From assembly GCA_945913285.1 (NCBI GenBank), contig CAMEDD010000001.1, positions 119,172-183,171 of the forward strand: a stretch of 64,000 nt of DNA. Reading direction: 5' to 3'. Within the stretch, counting starts at the first letter, position 1. The number at the start of each line of letters is the position of its first letter. Shown here in pieces: positions 25,482 to 34,491 of the stretch. The stretch is from Candidatus Sulfopaludibacter sp. SbA3 (lineage in GTDB: Bacteria > Pseudomonadota > Alphaproteobacteria > Caulobacterales > Hyphomonadaceae). The notes below the pieces were generated by a model. The model worked only from the letters and a program-made list of their open reading frames with translations, was not told where the DNA came from and did not search any database. The position numbers and the translations under genes were made by a program.

Positions 25482-26339
25482 TCAGGCAGCGCGGTGAAGC
25501 ACGGCTTGCGGCGAGGCGGCCGGATCCGGCTGAAGCCGCGGCGGCAGCGCTGTCCGGGCCAGTTCGAGGGCGAGCGAGGGCGCAACGCCTTCGCCATAGC
25601 TGCGGATGACACCTCGGATCGTATCCAGGAAGCCCGCTTCCTCCTCGACGATCTGCGCGTAGCGCGCAGCAATCGGCCCGACGAGGCCGTAAGCAAGGAA
25701 CACCCCGAGGAAGGTGCCGAGCAACGCCGCGCCGATCATCGCGCCAAGCACGGCCGGGTCCTGATCAATCGCGCCCATCGTGCGGATGATGCCGAGCACA
25801 GCCGCTACGATTCCCAGTGCCGGAAGCGCATCGGCCAGCGTGTTGAGCGCGCCAACGGCCTTCAGCCGGCGGTCGAGCTGCGCATCGATGGCGGCGCCCA
25901 TTCGCTGGTCCGCGCGGGCCGGATCGGCAAGGTCGAGCGCCATCAGTCGGAACGCGTCGCAGATCAGCGTGCGCGAGGCAGCGTCCTCGAGGATGCGCGG
26001 CGCGGCCTGGAAAACGGGCGACTCTTCGGGGCGTTCGATATCCGCCTCGACGGCGACGAAGCCGCCGCGCTTGGCCTTGCGCATCAGCGTGCCAAGGAGG
26101 CCCAGCAGGTCGCCGTAGTCCGCCTTCGTCCAGCGCGCCCCTTTGAAGGCGCGCCCAAACCCCGCGAACGCCTCGCGGGCAACGTCCGGCGAATTGCCGA
26201 TCAGCACGGTGCCGAAGGCCGCGCCGCCGATCAGCGCGAGTTCGAAGGGCAGCGCTTGCGTCGTCGCAGGCCCCCCGGTGACGACGAGACCGCCGCCAAC
26301 AAGAAACAGGACAATGACGAGACCGACGATTTGCAGCAC
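25482..26339 (-). CDS. motA: Flagellar motor stator protein MotA (orphan)
   Basis: A 285-residue MotA/TolQ-family protein with four membrane segments: two near the N-terminus and two flanking ADALPALGIVAAVLGIIRTMG, which holds the conserved MotA proline region. The cytoplasmic loop between is about 100 residues, MotA-like and longer than in TolQ/ExbB. MotA forms the proton channel with MotB, which is not adjacent. The start is a GTG with GGAGG about 10 bases upstream; an earlier GTG at 26372 is possible. Confidence 0.8.
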   Translation of the reverse strand: MLQIVGLVIVLFLVGGGLVVTGGPATTQALPFELALIGGAAFGTVLIGNSPDVAREAFAGFGRAFKGARWTKADYGDLLGLLGTLMRKAKRGGFVAVEADIERPEESPVFQAAPRILEDAASRTLICDAFRLMALDLADPARADQRMGAAIDAQLDRRLKAVGALNTLADALPALGIVAAVLGIIRTMGAIDQDPAVLGAMIGAALLGTFLGVFLAYGLVGPIAARYAQIVEEEAGFLDTIRGVIRSYGEGVAPSLALELARTALPPRLQPDPAASPQAVLHRAA

Positions 26340-26457
26340 GGGCGAAGCGCCTCCGTTTGGTTCGCCGCCCACCCTGCCCGCGCGGCGTTAAGGCGGCGTT
26401 TCGTCCGGAGCCTTTCAAGCGGCTGGACATTTGCCGCGGCTGGCGGGAAGAACCTTT

Positions 26458-27732
26458 ATGGCTGGAGAGACTGAGCGCCTTCCCGATCAACCGAGACCGG
26501 ATAGGCGCAGCGCCTTCATCCTGCTCTTCTTCGCCTTGATGGCCATCGGCGCCGGCAACACCATGCTGCTGGCCGCCGTGCTGCCGCAGCTGACGCGCGA
26601 AATGGCGATGCCGGACTGGATGGCGGGCGCGGTTTTCTCGCTCTCCGCCCTGCTCTGGTCGCTCACCTCGCCGTTCTGGGGCAAGGCGTCCAACACCTGG
26701 GGCCGCCGCCGCATTGCGGCCATCGGTCTCGGCGGTTACGCGCTCTCGATGTTCCTGATCTGGCTGACCGGGACGCTGGCCCTCGCCGGCGTCATGACCA
26801 GCATGGTCACCGTCTTCATCTGCCTCGCCCTCGCGCGCAGCCTGTTCGGTCTGCTCGGATCTGCTGCGAACCCGGCAGCGCAGGCCTACGTGGCGGACCG
26901 GACGAGCAAGGCCGAGCGGCAGGGGGAGATCGCTTTTCTTTCGTCCGGCTTCAGCGTGGGTACGGTGATCGGCCCGGCCTTTGCGGCAGCGCTGGCAGCC
27001 GCGGCGGGCATCCTGTCACCTGCCCTGTTCACAGCAGCGCTCGCGGCGCTGATGGCGGCGCTGATCTGGTTCCGGCTGCCGGAGACGCGCGCGCCCGTTG
27101 CCGACGCCGTGCGCATCGAGGCGGAAGCGGCCGGCAAGGATCTGTGGCGGACCGAAAAGGTCCTGCCCTTCCTGATCTACGCCGTGTGCCTGTCGCTGGT
27201 TACCGGCGTGCTGACGCAGGTGTTCGTGTTCGCGGTGATGGACAAGCTGAACGTCTCAGGGAGGGAAGCGGCGGCCTATACCGGCCCCGCTTTCACGGTC
27301 GGCGCGGTGGCGGTGCTGCTGGCGCAGCTGGTTTTGATCCCCCGGCTGCACCTGCGCAACAAGACCTTGATGTGGGTCGGCTGCCTGCCGCTGCTGCTGG
27401 GCGCGGTGTTGATGATCTTCGCCAACAATTACGCCGCGCTGATCTTCTCGCAATTCCTGATCGGCCTCGGCCAGGGCCTTGCCCGTCCGGGCTTCTCCAG
27501 CGGGGCCTCCCTTGCTGTCCCGCCGCAGCTGCAGGGGAATGTCGCCGGTCTCGTGATCTCCGCCAACGGGATGGGCTATATCGTAACGCCCTTCTTCGGA
27601 TTGTTCGTGTACGAATATGTCAATCCGGATCTGCCATTCCTGCTCTGCGCGCTGATGCTCCTCGCGATGTTCTTGTATTCCCGCTATGGCATGGAGGACG
27701 GGCTGGGAGAGCTGCGCGAGGGCGAGGAGTAA
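26458..27732 (+). CDS. MFS transporter (TetA-like 12-TM)
   Basis: A 424-residue permease with twelve hydrophobic segments. The loop 2-3 signature is present as GKASNTWGRRRIAAIG, and the central loop is charged (LPETRAPVADAVRIEAEAAGK begins it). It is probably a drug or metabolite exporter; the substrate is not evident. The start at MAGETERL follows GGGAAGAA. Its stop is 5 bases before the VOC protein, implying cotranscription. Confidence 0.85.
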   Translation: MAGETERLPDQPRPDRRSAFILLFFALMAIGAGNTMLLAAVLPQLTREMAMPDWMAGAVFSLSALLWSLTSPFWGKASNTWGRRRIAAIGLGGYALSMFLIWLTGTLALAGVMTSMVTVFICLALARSLFGLLGSAANPAAQAYVADRTSKAERQGEIAFLSSGFSVGTVIGPAFAAALAAAAGILSPALFTAALAALMAALIWFRLPETRAPVADAVRIEAEAAGKDLWRTEKVLPFLIYAVCLSLVTGVLTQVFVFAVMDKLNVSGREAAAYTGPAFTVGAVAVLLAQLVLIPRLHLRNKTLMWVGCLPLLLGAVLMIFANNYAALIFSQFLIGLGQGLARPGFSSGASLAVPPQLQGNVAGLVISANGMGYIVTPFFGLFVYEYVNPDLPFLLCALMLLAMFLYSRYGMEDGLGELREGEE

Positions 27733-27737
27733 GGGCG

Positions 27738-28142
27738 GTGAGTGCGGGAATGCAGGATACGGAATCGATCGGCGCCTTCGCCATTGTGCCGAGCAACGAC
27801 TTGCCCGCCGCCATTCCCTTCTGGGAACGCCTGGGATTTGCACATACGGGCGGCGACCTTGAGTACATCATCATGGAGGGCTGGGGGTGCGAAGTTCACC
27901 TGACGCAGGCAGGCGGCGGCGCCTGGCGCGTTCCGGCCGAAAACAACCCGTTCGGCGTTTTCATTCGCACACCGCACGTGGCCGAGATTGCGGCGCGGGT
28001 GGACGACCTTATCATAAAGCCCGGCGGGCTGCTTCGACACCGGCAATGGGGAATGTACGAAGTTGGTATCGCAGGTCCGGACAACCTCCTGGTACGGATC
28101 GGATGGCCCTCGGAGTTGATCGGCACCGGGCAAGCTGAATAG
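27738..28142 (+). CDS. Bleomycin-resistance-like VOC family protein
   Basis: A 134-residue single-module glyoxalase/bleomycin-resistance fold. The N-terminal half shows IVPSNDLPAAIPFWERLGF and the C-terminal half the MYEVGIAGPDNLLVRIGW strand. Proteins like this bind and sequester glycopeptide drugs or act as small dioxygenase-like enzymes. The GTG start uses the GGAGTAAGGG just upstream; an ATG four codons later is also possible. Pairing with an MFS pump suggests a joint resistance or efflux role, which is inference. Confidence 0.78.
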   Translation: MSAGMQDTESIGAFAIVPSNDLPAAIPFWERLGFAHTGGDLEYIIMEGWGCEVHLTQAGGGAWRVPAENNPFGVFIRTPHVAEIAARVDDLIIKPGGLLRHRQWGMYEVGIAGPDNLLVRIGWPSELIGTGQAE

Positions 28143-28184
28143 CTTTCAGCACGTGATACGTCCCGCCGATCTGCGCGCGTCCGG

Positions 28185-29522
28185 CTAGTTCAATCCCGTG
28201 GGTGCCGCAATCGGCGCCGCCTGGAGCATCACCAGCACCTGCTGCGTCGGATAACCGTCCGCAATCTGACCTTGTGTCTTCTGAAAGGCCTGCACCGCGA
28301 GGCGCGTGCGGCGACCCGCGATTCCGTCGGCGGTTCCGGCGTCAAACCCCCGCGCGACGAGCGCCAGCTGCAGCTCGCGGATTTCAGACACGGTCAGCGG
28401 CGAGAGGTGCGTCGGCCAGGGCGTCAGCGGGCCGCGCTTGCCCATGATTGCGTCGCCCGAAAGGCCCACGGCAAAGGCGTAGGAATCGGCGCGGTTATAG
28501 GTCTTGAAGACGTTGAAGTTCTTGAACAGCAGGTATTTCGGCCCCGCGTGCCCGGCAGGCACCCAAAGCTCGGCATACTCGGCGCCGCCGGTTTCGAACG
28601 CGCCGCCGGTGATCGGGGCAAGGCCCGCCGCGACCCAGGTTTCCATCCGGCGCTCATTGCCATCCGAGAGGCCATAGTCGAAATCGGCCGGCAGGCGCAC
28701 TTCAAGGCCCCAGGGCTGGCCTTTCACATAGCCGGACCGGGCAAGGTAATTAGCGGCCGAGGCCAGCGCGTCCGCTTCGCTCTTCCAGACATCGCGCTTG
28801 CCGTCGCCGTCAAAGTCTTCGGCATGGGCGATATAGGTGGATGGCATGAACTGGGTGTGGCCCATCGCGCCCGCCCAGCCCGAGCCAAGCTGGTCGCGCC
28901 GCGCGTAGCCGCGCTCGACGATGGTCATCAGGGCATAAAGCTCGGTCTCGGCAAAGGTCCGGCGGCGGCCTTCGGTGGCCATGTTGGCCAGCGCGTTGGG
29001 CGCGTCATCGGTTCCCTTGAAGCCGCCATAGCTCGTCTCCATGCCCCAGATGGCGAGGAGGACCTGGCGGTCCACTCCGTAGCGCGCCTCGATGGCCGAG
29101 AGCGTCGGGCCGAGGGCGGCCAGTTTCGCCTGCCCACCGGAGATACGGGTCTCGCCCATCGGGACTTTCAGATAGTCCCAGATCGGTTTGGCAAACTCCG
29201 CCTGCGAGCTCGGCGCCGTGGCCGCCTCGACCTTGTTGCCGAGCCAGAGCGGCAGCGGACGGATGTTCTCTAACAAGGATTTCACCAGCGCCCGGGGATG
29301 GCCGGCGCCCATGGCCCGATCGGCGAAATCGGCGCGCCAGAGGTCCATTTCGGGGTTGCCCGAGGATTTGAACACAATCGGGCCCGTTTCCGGCACAGAC
29401 GGCTGACCGATCTGGGGTTTTTGCGACGGAACAGACGGCGGACCATTGGCGCACGAGGCCAGAAGGCCGCAAATGGCGGCGGTCAGCATCCATTTCGGGC
29501 GCGCCAGGCTTGCAAACATCAT
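28185..29522 (-). CDS. MltB-family lytic murein transglycosylase with peptidoglycan-binding domain
   Basis: A 445-residue outer-membrane lipoprotein (lipobox LASC). The catalytic domain has the Glu in AIWGMETSYGGFKG, the SGWAGAMGHTQFMPSTY segment, and an EF-hand-like calcium loop DFDGDGKRDVWK as in Slt35/MltB. The last 65 residues are a PG_binding_1 domain. It cleaves MurNAc-GlcNAc links with 1,6-anhydro formation. Of the close Met codons, the one at MMFASLARP is preferred because AAAGGA lies at proper distance. Confidence 0.92.
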   Translation of the reverse strand: MMFASLARPKWMLTAAICGLLASCANGPPSVPSQKPQIGQPSVPETGPIVFKSSGNPEMDLWRADFADRAMGAGHPRALVKSLLENIRPLPLWLGNKVEAATAPSSQAEFAKPIWDYLKVPMGETRISGGQAKLAALGPTLSAIEARYGVDRQVLLAIWGMETSYGGFKGTDDAPNALANMATEGRRRTFAETELYALMTIVERGYARRDQLGSGWAGAMGHTQFMPSTYIAHAEDFDGDGKRDVWKSEADALASAANYLARSGYVKGQPWGLEVRLPADFDYGLSDGNERRMETWVAAGLAPITGGAFETGGAEYAELWVPAGHAGPKYLLFKNFNVFKTYNRADSYAFAVGLSGDAIMGKRGPLTPWPTHLSPLTVSEIRELQLALVARGFDAGTADGIAGRRTRLAVQAFQKTQGQIADGYPTQQVLVMLQAAPIAAPTGLN

Positions 29523-29633
29523 CGCGCTCATTCCTTTTTGCCGCTGCGGGGTGCATCCCTCGTCCTTGACTCGGCTTGCTGGATTCATTACGCGCTCCGC
29601 TTTCCCAATTCCTAACCGTGCCAGGTCAGACCC

Positions 29634-29759
29634 ATGAAAGTCCGTTCGTCCCTCAAATCGCTCAAGTCGCGTCACCGTGACTGCAAGATCGTGCGCCGCA
29701 AGGGCCGGGTTTACGTCATCAACAAGACGGATCCCCGCTTCAAAGCAAAACAAGGCTGA
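29634..29759 (+). CDS. rpmJ: 50S ribosomal protein L36 (bL36)
   Basis: A 41-residue basic protein reading [20 protein letters not shown] at the start and ending in the [14 protein letters not shown] type tail. This is bL36 of the form with only one Cys, which lacks the zinc ribbon of the short form (C-minus paralogue type). It lies alone, outside any ribosomal operon, as is usual for this form in alphaproteobacteria. It is preceded by an AGG-containing weak ribosome site. Confidence 0.95.
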   Translation: MKVRSSLKSLKSRHRDCKIVRRKGRVYVINKTDPRFKAKQG

Positions 29760-29790
29760 GGGTTGGATGAACAGGCATTGAGGCGCCAGA

Positions 29791-30399
29791 ATGGCAGCCC
29801 GGATGGCCCTGTTCGACCTCGGCGGTGTGATCATCGACTGGTCACCGGCACGCCTGTACAGCAAGATTTTCAGCGACCCGGCCGAACAGGACTGGTTTCT
29901 CGCCACCGTGTGCACCATGGAGTGGCACACAAAGCATGACGCCGGCGCCAGTTTCGCCGACAATGCGGCCGAACTCAGCGTTAAATTTCCGCAATACGAG
30001 CGCCAGATCCGCGCCTGGGGCGAGCGCTGGATGGAGATGTTCGACGGCTGTATCGCTGGCAGCGAGCGCCTCGTTGAAAACCTTGCCGGACAGGGCCGCC
30101 CATTGTTTGCCCTCTCCAACATGCCGGCGCAGGCCTGGCCTCCCGTGCGCGCGGCTTATCCGGTGCTGGCGCGGTTCCGGCAGGTCTTTGTGTCCGGCGA
30201 AATCAAGCTGGTGAAACCCGATCCCCGGATTTTCCACTATGGCCTCGCCCGGATGGGCGGCCCCTCCCCCGGCGACGTGCTGTTCATTGATGATGTGGCC
30301 CGCAACGTCGCGACCGCCGACGCGCTCGGCTTTCGCACGCACCTGTTTCGCAATGCTGCCGGGCTGGAGCGCGCGCTGCTTCTGGAAGGCCTGCTCTGA
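29791..30399 (+). CDS. HAD-superfamily hydrolase (YihX-like)
   Basis: A 202-residue HAD-IA phosphatase. Motif I is FDLGGVIIDW (the second Asp is Gly, as in YihX-type members that read DLGNV), motif II is in FALSNMP, motif III Lys in KLVKPDPRIF and motif IV in VLFIDDVARNV. It probably dephosphorylates a small sugar phosphate. It follows rpmJ by 31 bases and may share its message. Confidence 0.85.
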   Translation: MAARMALFDLGGVIIDWSPARLYSKIFSDPAEQDWFLATVCTMEWHTKHDAGASFADNAAELSVKFPQYERQIRAWGERWMEMFDGCIAGSERLVENLAGQGRPLFALSNMPAQAWPPVRAAYPVLARFRQVFVSGEIKLVKPDPRIFHYGLARMGGPSPGDVLFIDDVARNVATADALGFRTHLFRNAAGLERALLLEGLL

Positions 30400-30451
30400 T
30401 CGCAGCGCGAAAACGTTGCCCGGAAAGCTCTGCCGCGCCATATTGGGTGTC

Positions 30452-30985
30452 ATGTTCAAGCATCTTCTCATCGCGGCGCTGATCTGGACCGCCCCCGCCG
30501 CATCGGCGGCGCCGACCGAGGAAATGTTCTCGCGCCTGAAGGCGGCGAGCGAGGAAGCTGAAGCCTCCGACATTGCCGCCGACATCTGGGCGACCTGGCT
30601 CGAGTCCGGATCGGCCACGGTCGATCTTCTGATGCAACGCGCCGTCGACGCCGCGGCGATGGAAGACAACGAGACCGCGCGTGAATTGCTGGACCGGGTG
30701 ATCCTCCTGAAGCCGGACTATCCGGAAGCCTATCACCGCCGCGCCGGGCTTTTTCTGGGCGAAGAGAACTATCCCGAAGCGATCCGCGACCTCAACGACG
30801 CGCTGAAACTCGAACCGCGCCATTTCGGGGCCTGGGTCGGCATGGGCTTCATTCTGGAAAGCCTCGGCGGCGAGTCGCAGGCGCTGGAAAGCTACCGCGA
30901 AGCCCTCGCAATCTATCCCCTCTTGCCTCAGGCACGCGACGCGGCCGCGAGGCTCACGAAACAGGCCGAGGGCCAGGAGCTTTGA
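30452..30985 (+). CDS. Exported TPR-repeat protein
   Basis: A 177-residue protein with a cleavable signal peptide (ending AASAAPTEE) and about three tetratricopeptide repeats (for example YPEAYHRRAGLFLGEENYPE and the helix that follows). It is a periplasmic scaffold of unknown partner. The start at MFKHLLIAAL is the first codon giving a signal peptide. Its stop overlaps the possible TTG start of the next gene and is 5 bases from its likely ATG. Confidence 0.82.
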   Translation: MFKHLLIAALIWTAPAASAAPTEEMFSRLKAASEEAEASDIAADIWATWLESGSATVDLLMQRAVDAAAMEDNETARELLDRVILLKPDYPEAYHRRAGLFLGEENYPEAIRDLNDALKLEPRHFGAWVGMGFILESLGGESQALESYREALAIYPLLPQARDAAARLTKQAEGQEL

Positions 30986-30990
30986 GACGC

Positions 30991-31932
30991 ATGCTGACGA
31001 TTTTGGTGGCGACGGTCTCCGCGCTCGGGCTTGGCGCGTGCGTGACGAGCATTGCCTACAGATCCAACGTGGAAAGCACCTACCCCGCGGCGGGCAAGCT
31101 GATCCCTGTGGACGGGCGCGATGTCCATGTGCTGCGGCAAGGCTCTTCGGGCCCGGTCGTCCTGATGATCCACGGCGCAAGCGCCAATGCCCGCGAATTC
31201 AGCTGGACACTCGCCCCGCGCCTCGAAAGCGAAATGCGCGTGCTGATGGCGGACCGTCCAGGCCATGGCTATTCAGAACGCTTCGAAGGGGCCGAGCAAC
31301 TCGGCGCACAGGCCCGCCAGATGGCCGGCGTCCTCGACGCGCTCGCACCTGGCGAGAAGGCCGTGATCGTCGGCCATTCGTTCGGCGGGGCGGTCGCGCT
31401 GCGCCTCGCGCTGGACCGTCCGGACCTTGTCTCTGGCCTCGTGCTGCTCGCGCCGGTCACGCATGACTGGGGTAGCGGCGGCGCCGCCTGGTACAATTCG
31501 CTGGCCGCCCCGCCTGTGCTCGGCGCCGCCTTCAGCCAGCTGCTGCCGCTCGTCGGCCCGACGCAGGTGCGCGGCGGCGTTGGCAGCGTTTTCAAACCCG
31601 TTCCGGCCCCCGAGGGTTATTACGAGAACTCAGCGATCGGTCTCCTCTTCCGGCCGGAGAACTTCCGTGCCAATGCCCGGGACGTGATGGCGCTGCAGGA
31701 TGAACTCGGCGCGCAGTCGGTGCGTTACCCCGAACTCACGATCCCGGTCATCGTTTTCTCGGGCAGCCAGGATACCGTCATCTCTCCCAAGCTGCACGTT
31801 GGGGAACTAAAGAAACAGGTCCCGGTCGAACTGGTCGCGCTGCCGGACGAAGGCCACATGCCGCATCACGGCGAAGGCGACGCAGTGGCCACCGCCATCC
31901 GGCGTCTGGCGCTCCTGCCCGAGACCCGCTAA
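30991..31932 (+). CDS. Alpha/beta-hydrolase lipoprotein
   Basis: A 313-residue exported hydrolase. The N-terminus is a signal peptide with lipobox LGAC. The fold shows MIHGASANAREF (oxyanion region), nucleophile Ser in GHSFGGAVAL, acid in FSGSQDTVI and His in DEGHMPHH. Substrate unknown. ATG is preferred over an overlapping TTG because AGGAG lies 11 bases before it. It is probably cotranscribed with the TPR gene. Confidence 0.85.
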   Translation: MLTILVATVSALGLGACVTSIAYRSNVESTYPAAGKLIPVDGRDVHVLRQGSSGPVVLMIHGASANAREFSWTLAPRLESEMRVLMADRPGHGYSERFEGAEQLGAQARQMAGVLDALAPGEKAVIVGHSFGGAVALRLALDRPDLVSGLVLLAPVTHDWGSGGAAWYNSLAAPPVLGAAFSQLLPLVGPTQVRGGVGSVFKPVPAPEGYYENSAIGLLFRPENFRANARDVMALQDELGAQSVRYPELTIPVIVFSGSQDTVISPKLHVGELKKQVPVELVALPDEGHMPHHGEGDAVATAIRRLALLPETR

Positions 31933-31972
31933 GAGGCTCGCCTTCGCCTGAACATCCCGGAAAGGACACCGC

Positions 31973-32236
31973 ATGGCTGACAACGCCGAGATCACCAAGA
32001 TCGACGAAACGACCCGGGAAAAACTGCGCCAGACCGTCGCCAAGATCGAGCGTCTGGAGGAGGAGAAAAAAGAGGTCGCCGAGCAGATCAAGGAAGTTTA
32101 CGGCGAGGCGAAAGCCATCGGCTTCGACACCAAGGCGCTACGCCAGGTGATCCGTCTGCGGAAGATCGAGAAAGCCGAGCGCGACGAACAGGAAATGATC
32201 CTCGAAACCTATCTCATCGCCCTCGGCGAAGTCTGA
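31973..32236 (+). CDS. gapR: GapR-type nucleoid-associated protein (DUF2312)
   Basis: An 87-residue coiled-coil protein, very charged, with the family ending [20 protein letters not shown]. In Caulobacter GapR clamps overtwisted, AT-rich DNA ahead of replication forks and is essential for growth. Length and ending match closely. A good AAGGA-type site precedes the ATG. The next gene encodes a Lys/Ala/Pro-rich protein that may be cotranscribed. Confidence 0.93.
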   Translation: MADNAEITKIDETTREKLRQTVAKIERLEEEKKEVAEQIKEVYGEAKAIGFDTKALRQVIRLRKIEKAERDEQEMILETYLIALGEV

Positions 32237-32273
32237 GATTGCCCCCGGAAACGAATTCGCCTTAGGTGAGCCA

Positions 32274-32768
32274 ATGCAGAGGGAGGTTGACGAGCGCAAG
32301 AAACGCGCCGCGCTGCGAAAGCTACGGCGGGCCGCCGAACTTGCCGCTCAGGGCCTCGGGCCACCTCTGACCGATTGGGAGGCCGCCTTCCTCGAAGAAG
32401 TGGAAGGGCGTATCGAGAAGTATGGGTCGGCCTTTGCCGATCCGATGAAAGGCGCTGAAGGTGAAGCGCTCTCCGGCCTGCAACAGCTGAAGCTCAAGCA
32501 GATCGACAAGAAGGCGCGCGGCAAGGCCCCGAAGGGCCAGAAGGCGCGCAAGCCCATGGGCGCGCGCAAAGCGCCGCCATCCTCGCCGCGCGAAGACGAG
32601 ACGGCTGCCTTCGAGACCCCGCCCGCGCCGCCCCCTGCCCCGCCGAAAACCCGCCCTGCGCTCGTTCCGGCGGCTGGCCTCGCCGGCGCCGCCAATGTCA
32701 CCGCCCTGCGCCGCGCCAAGCCGCGCCTGACGGTGATCCAGGGCGGCGCAAAAAAAACTGAAACCTGA
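32274..32768 (+). CDS. Hypothetical Lys/Ala/Pro-rich protein
   Basis: A 164-residue protein with a basic helical N-terminus (EVDERKKRAALRKLRRAAEL), a short acidic helix, then a low-complexity Lys/Ala/Pro tail ending LTVIQGGAKK. It is predicted soluble and partly disordered. The composition and position next to gapR suggest possible nucleic-acid binding, which is only inference. No family recognised. Confidence 0.7.
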   Translation: MQREVDERKKRAALRKLRRAAELAAQGLGPPLTDWEAAFLEEVEGRIEKYGSAFADPMKGAEGEALSGLQQLKLKQIDKKARGKAPKGQKARKPMGARKAPPSSPREDETAAFETPPAPPPAPPKTRPALVPAAGLAGAANVTALRRAKPRLTVIQGGAKKTET

Positions 32769-32794
32769 TCGCGTTTCATCACGTATAGGGGACC

Positions 32795-33676
32795 ATGACC
32801 GACACGAACGCCCCTGCCCTCGCCCGATCCGTGCTGATAACTGGCGCCTCCACGGGCATCGGCTTCGCCGCAGCCCGCCACCTTTCCGCACGTGGCTGGA
32901 CTGTATTTGCCGGCGTGCGCTCACAGACGGACGCCGCCGCGCTGACGAAAGGTGCGACCGGCGACCTGCGCGCGCTGATCCTCGACGTCACAAAGGATGA
33001 ACAGGTCGCCTCCGCCGTGGGTGTGATCTCTCAGGCGCTCGGCAACCGCCGCCTCACCGGCCTCGTCAACAATGCAGGCATCGCCAAGATGGGCCCGCTG
33101 GCGCTCCAGCCGCTCAAGGATTTCGAAGCCCACTTCAACGTCAACGTATTCGGCATGCTGCGCGTTACGCAGGCCTTCGTGCCGCTGCTCGGCAGTGACC
33201 CGGCCCGCACCGGGGCGCCAGGCCGCATCGTCACCATCACCTCGGTCGGCGGGCGCATCGCCTCGCCCTTCCTCGGCGCCTACACCGCCACCAAGCATGC
33301 CAACGAAGCGATGACCGATACGCTCCGGCGCGAGCTTGCGCTTTATGGCATCGACGCCATCGCGGTGGGGCCCGGGTCTGTGCGCACCCCTATCTGGGAC
33401 AAGGCCGAAAAGGACAATGCCGAAAGTCCCTACGCGGCCGGCGATTATGGCCCATCCCTGAAAGTGTTCGAGCGCACCATGCTCGACGGAGGGCGCACGG
33501 GCCTTCCTTCGGAAGAAATCGCAGCTGTGATCGAAACCGCCCTCAGCGATCCGAAGCCCAAGGCACGCTACGCACCGGTCCCCAACAAGCTGACAAACTT
33601 CACGGTCCCGACCCGCCTTCCGAAGCGCCTGCTGGACGGCATTTTCATTTCCCGGTTCGGCCTGAAAAAGAAGTGA
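32795..33676 (+). CDS. Short-chain dehydrogenase/reductase
   Basis: A 293-residue SDR of the classical type. The cofactor motif is TGASTGIG, with NNAG, Ser in ITSVGG and YTATKHANE (Tyr and Lys). The long C-terminal part (about 60 residues) is typical of retinol-dehydrogenase-like or 17-beta-HSD-like SDRs. Substrate unknown. It is the last gene before a stretch of lower third-position GC. Confidence 0.85.
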   Translation: MTDTNAPALARSVLITGASTGIGFAAARHLSARGWTVFAGVRSQTDAAALTKGATGDLRALILDVTKDEQVASAVGVISQALGNRRLTGLVNNAGIAKMGPLALQPLKDFEAHFNVNVFGMLRVTQAFVPLLGSDPARTGAPGRIVTITSVGGRIASPFLGAYTATKHANEAMTDTLRRELALYGIDAIAVGPGSVRTPIWDKAEKDNAESPYAAGDYGPSLKVFERTMLDGGRTGLPSEEIAAVIETALSDPKPKARYAPVPNKLTNFTVPTRLPKRLLDGIFISRFGLKKK

Positions 33677-33912
33677 CGCCCTCGTGCCCTGCGAAGCGGG
33701 CAGGCATTTGGTGATGGCCCGAAAAGCATCCGGCGGCTGGCTTGTTGCAAAGTGCAGCACCGGACCGGCCGGGTCCAGTTGTCCGGAATTCGCCGACAGC
33801 GAACGCTTGTCTGTTCATCCTGCTTTGACGGGCGGAAAACACTTATGTCCCGGGCGACTTAGTCCGATGCACGCAGGCCTCGCGAACGACCGGTCGCACC
33901 AGGGAGAAATCG

Positions 33913-34230
33913 ATGCGTACCGTTTCGCTCCGTGCTGAACATGACGGGCAAGACCGTCGCTACCTCCGTGCAACTCTGAACACAGAAGGCGACTTGGTGA
34001 TCGAAGGACAAGACCTGGGGCCAGAAACAGCCTCAGTGTCGAGCGATGGAGAGTATGAGTGGTCTCGTACCATCCTCCGCGAACACATTCCCAGATTGCT
34101 CATTCTCCTGGATCAGCCCGCCGGCGCCGACATCCTCAGCACGCTTGAGCGGCACTGGACCGGCCCCAAGTCTTACGAGCTGGAGAGTTGGATCAGCGAA
34201 AGTGACATCCCATCCGCGCTTTGGACCTGA
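33913..34230 (+). CDS. Small hypothetical protein
   Basis: A 105-residue acidic protein (start MRTVSLRAEHDGQDRRYLRA, end SDIPSALWT). An AGGGAGA site sits 6 bases before the ATG, which supports translation. It has no signal peptide or membrane segment. No family recognised. The 236 bases upstream contain a GC-rich hairpin after the SDR stop and otherwise nothing I can name. Third-position GC is lower than in flanking genes, fitting an accessory origin. Confidence 0.6.
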   Translation: MRTVSLRAEHDGQDRRYLRATLNTEGDLVIEGQDLGPETASVSSDGEYEWSRTILREHIPRLLILLDQPAGADILSTLERHWTGPKSYELESWISESDIPSALWT

Positions 34231-34491
34231 AGCGGTTGAAGCAACACCTCCAAGCGCCTGGCACGCGCCAGCTCCGCATGGGCGGGCGTCTCGTGACAGA
34301 TCGCAAGGTCGCTCAAAACCAGCCGCTCCCGCCTGTCCGTCTCCTCAAGCCGGAATTCGCAGAAGGCAGCCAAAGAGCCCTCGTTGGCGGACTTCCGTTT
34401 TCAGAGGTTGACTGGAAGCAGGGGACGGCGTGGCTCTGGCCCTTGCTGGAAACAATCTGCAGAGTGTCTATTCCAACAAAGGAAAGACGGC
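34231..34491. other. Gap with open frames on both strands, possible gene remnant
   Basis: No convincing gene. A short minus-strand frame (34173-34373) gives a protein-like helical stretch (VLSDLAICHETPAHAELARA), and a plus-strand frame crosses into the next gene. Neither has a good ribosome site plus a complete domain. It may hold a decayed gene. Confidence 0.35.

Noticed and set aside
29791..30399. HAD protein as inactive because motif I lacks the second Asp
   Set aside because: YihX-type members normally have Gly there (DLGNV), and the other motifs are intact.
33684..33701. Hairpin TGCCCTGC-GAA-GCGGGCA after the first SDR gene as a terminator
   Set aside because: The stem has a bulge and there is no T-run; too weak to list as a feature.
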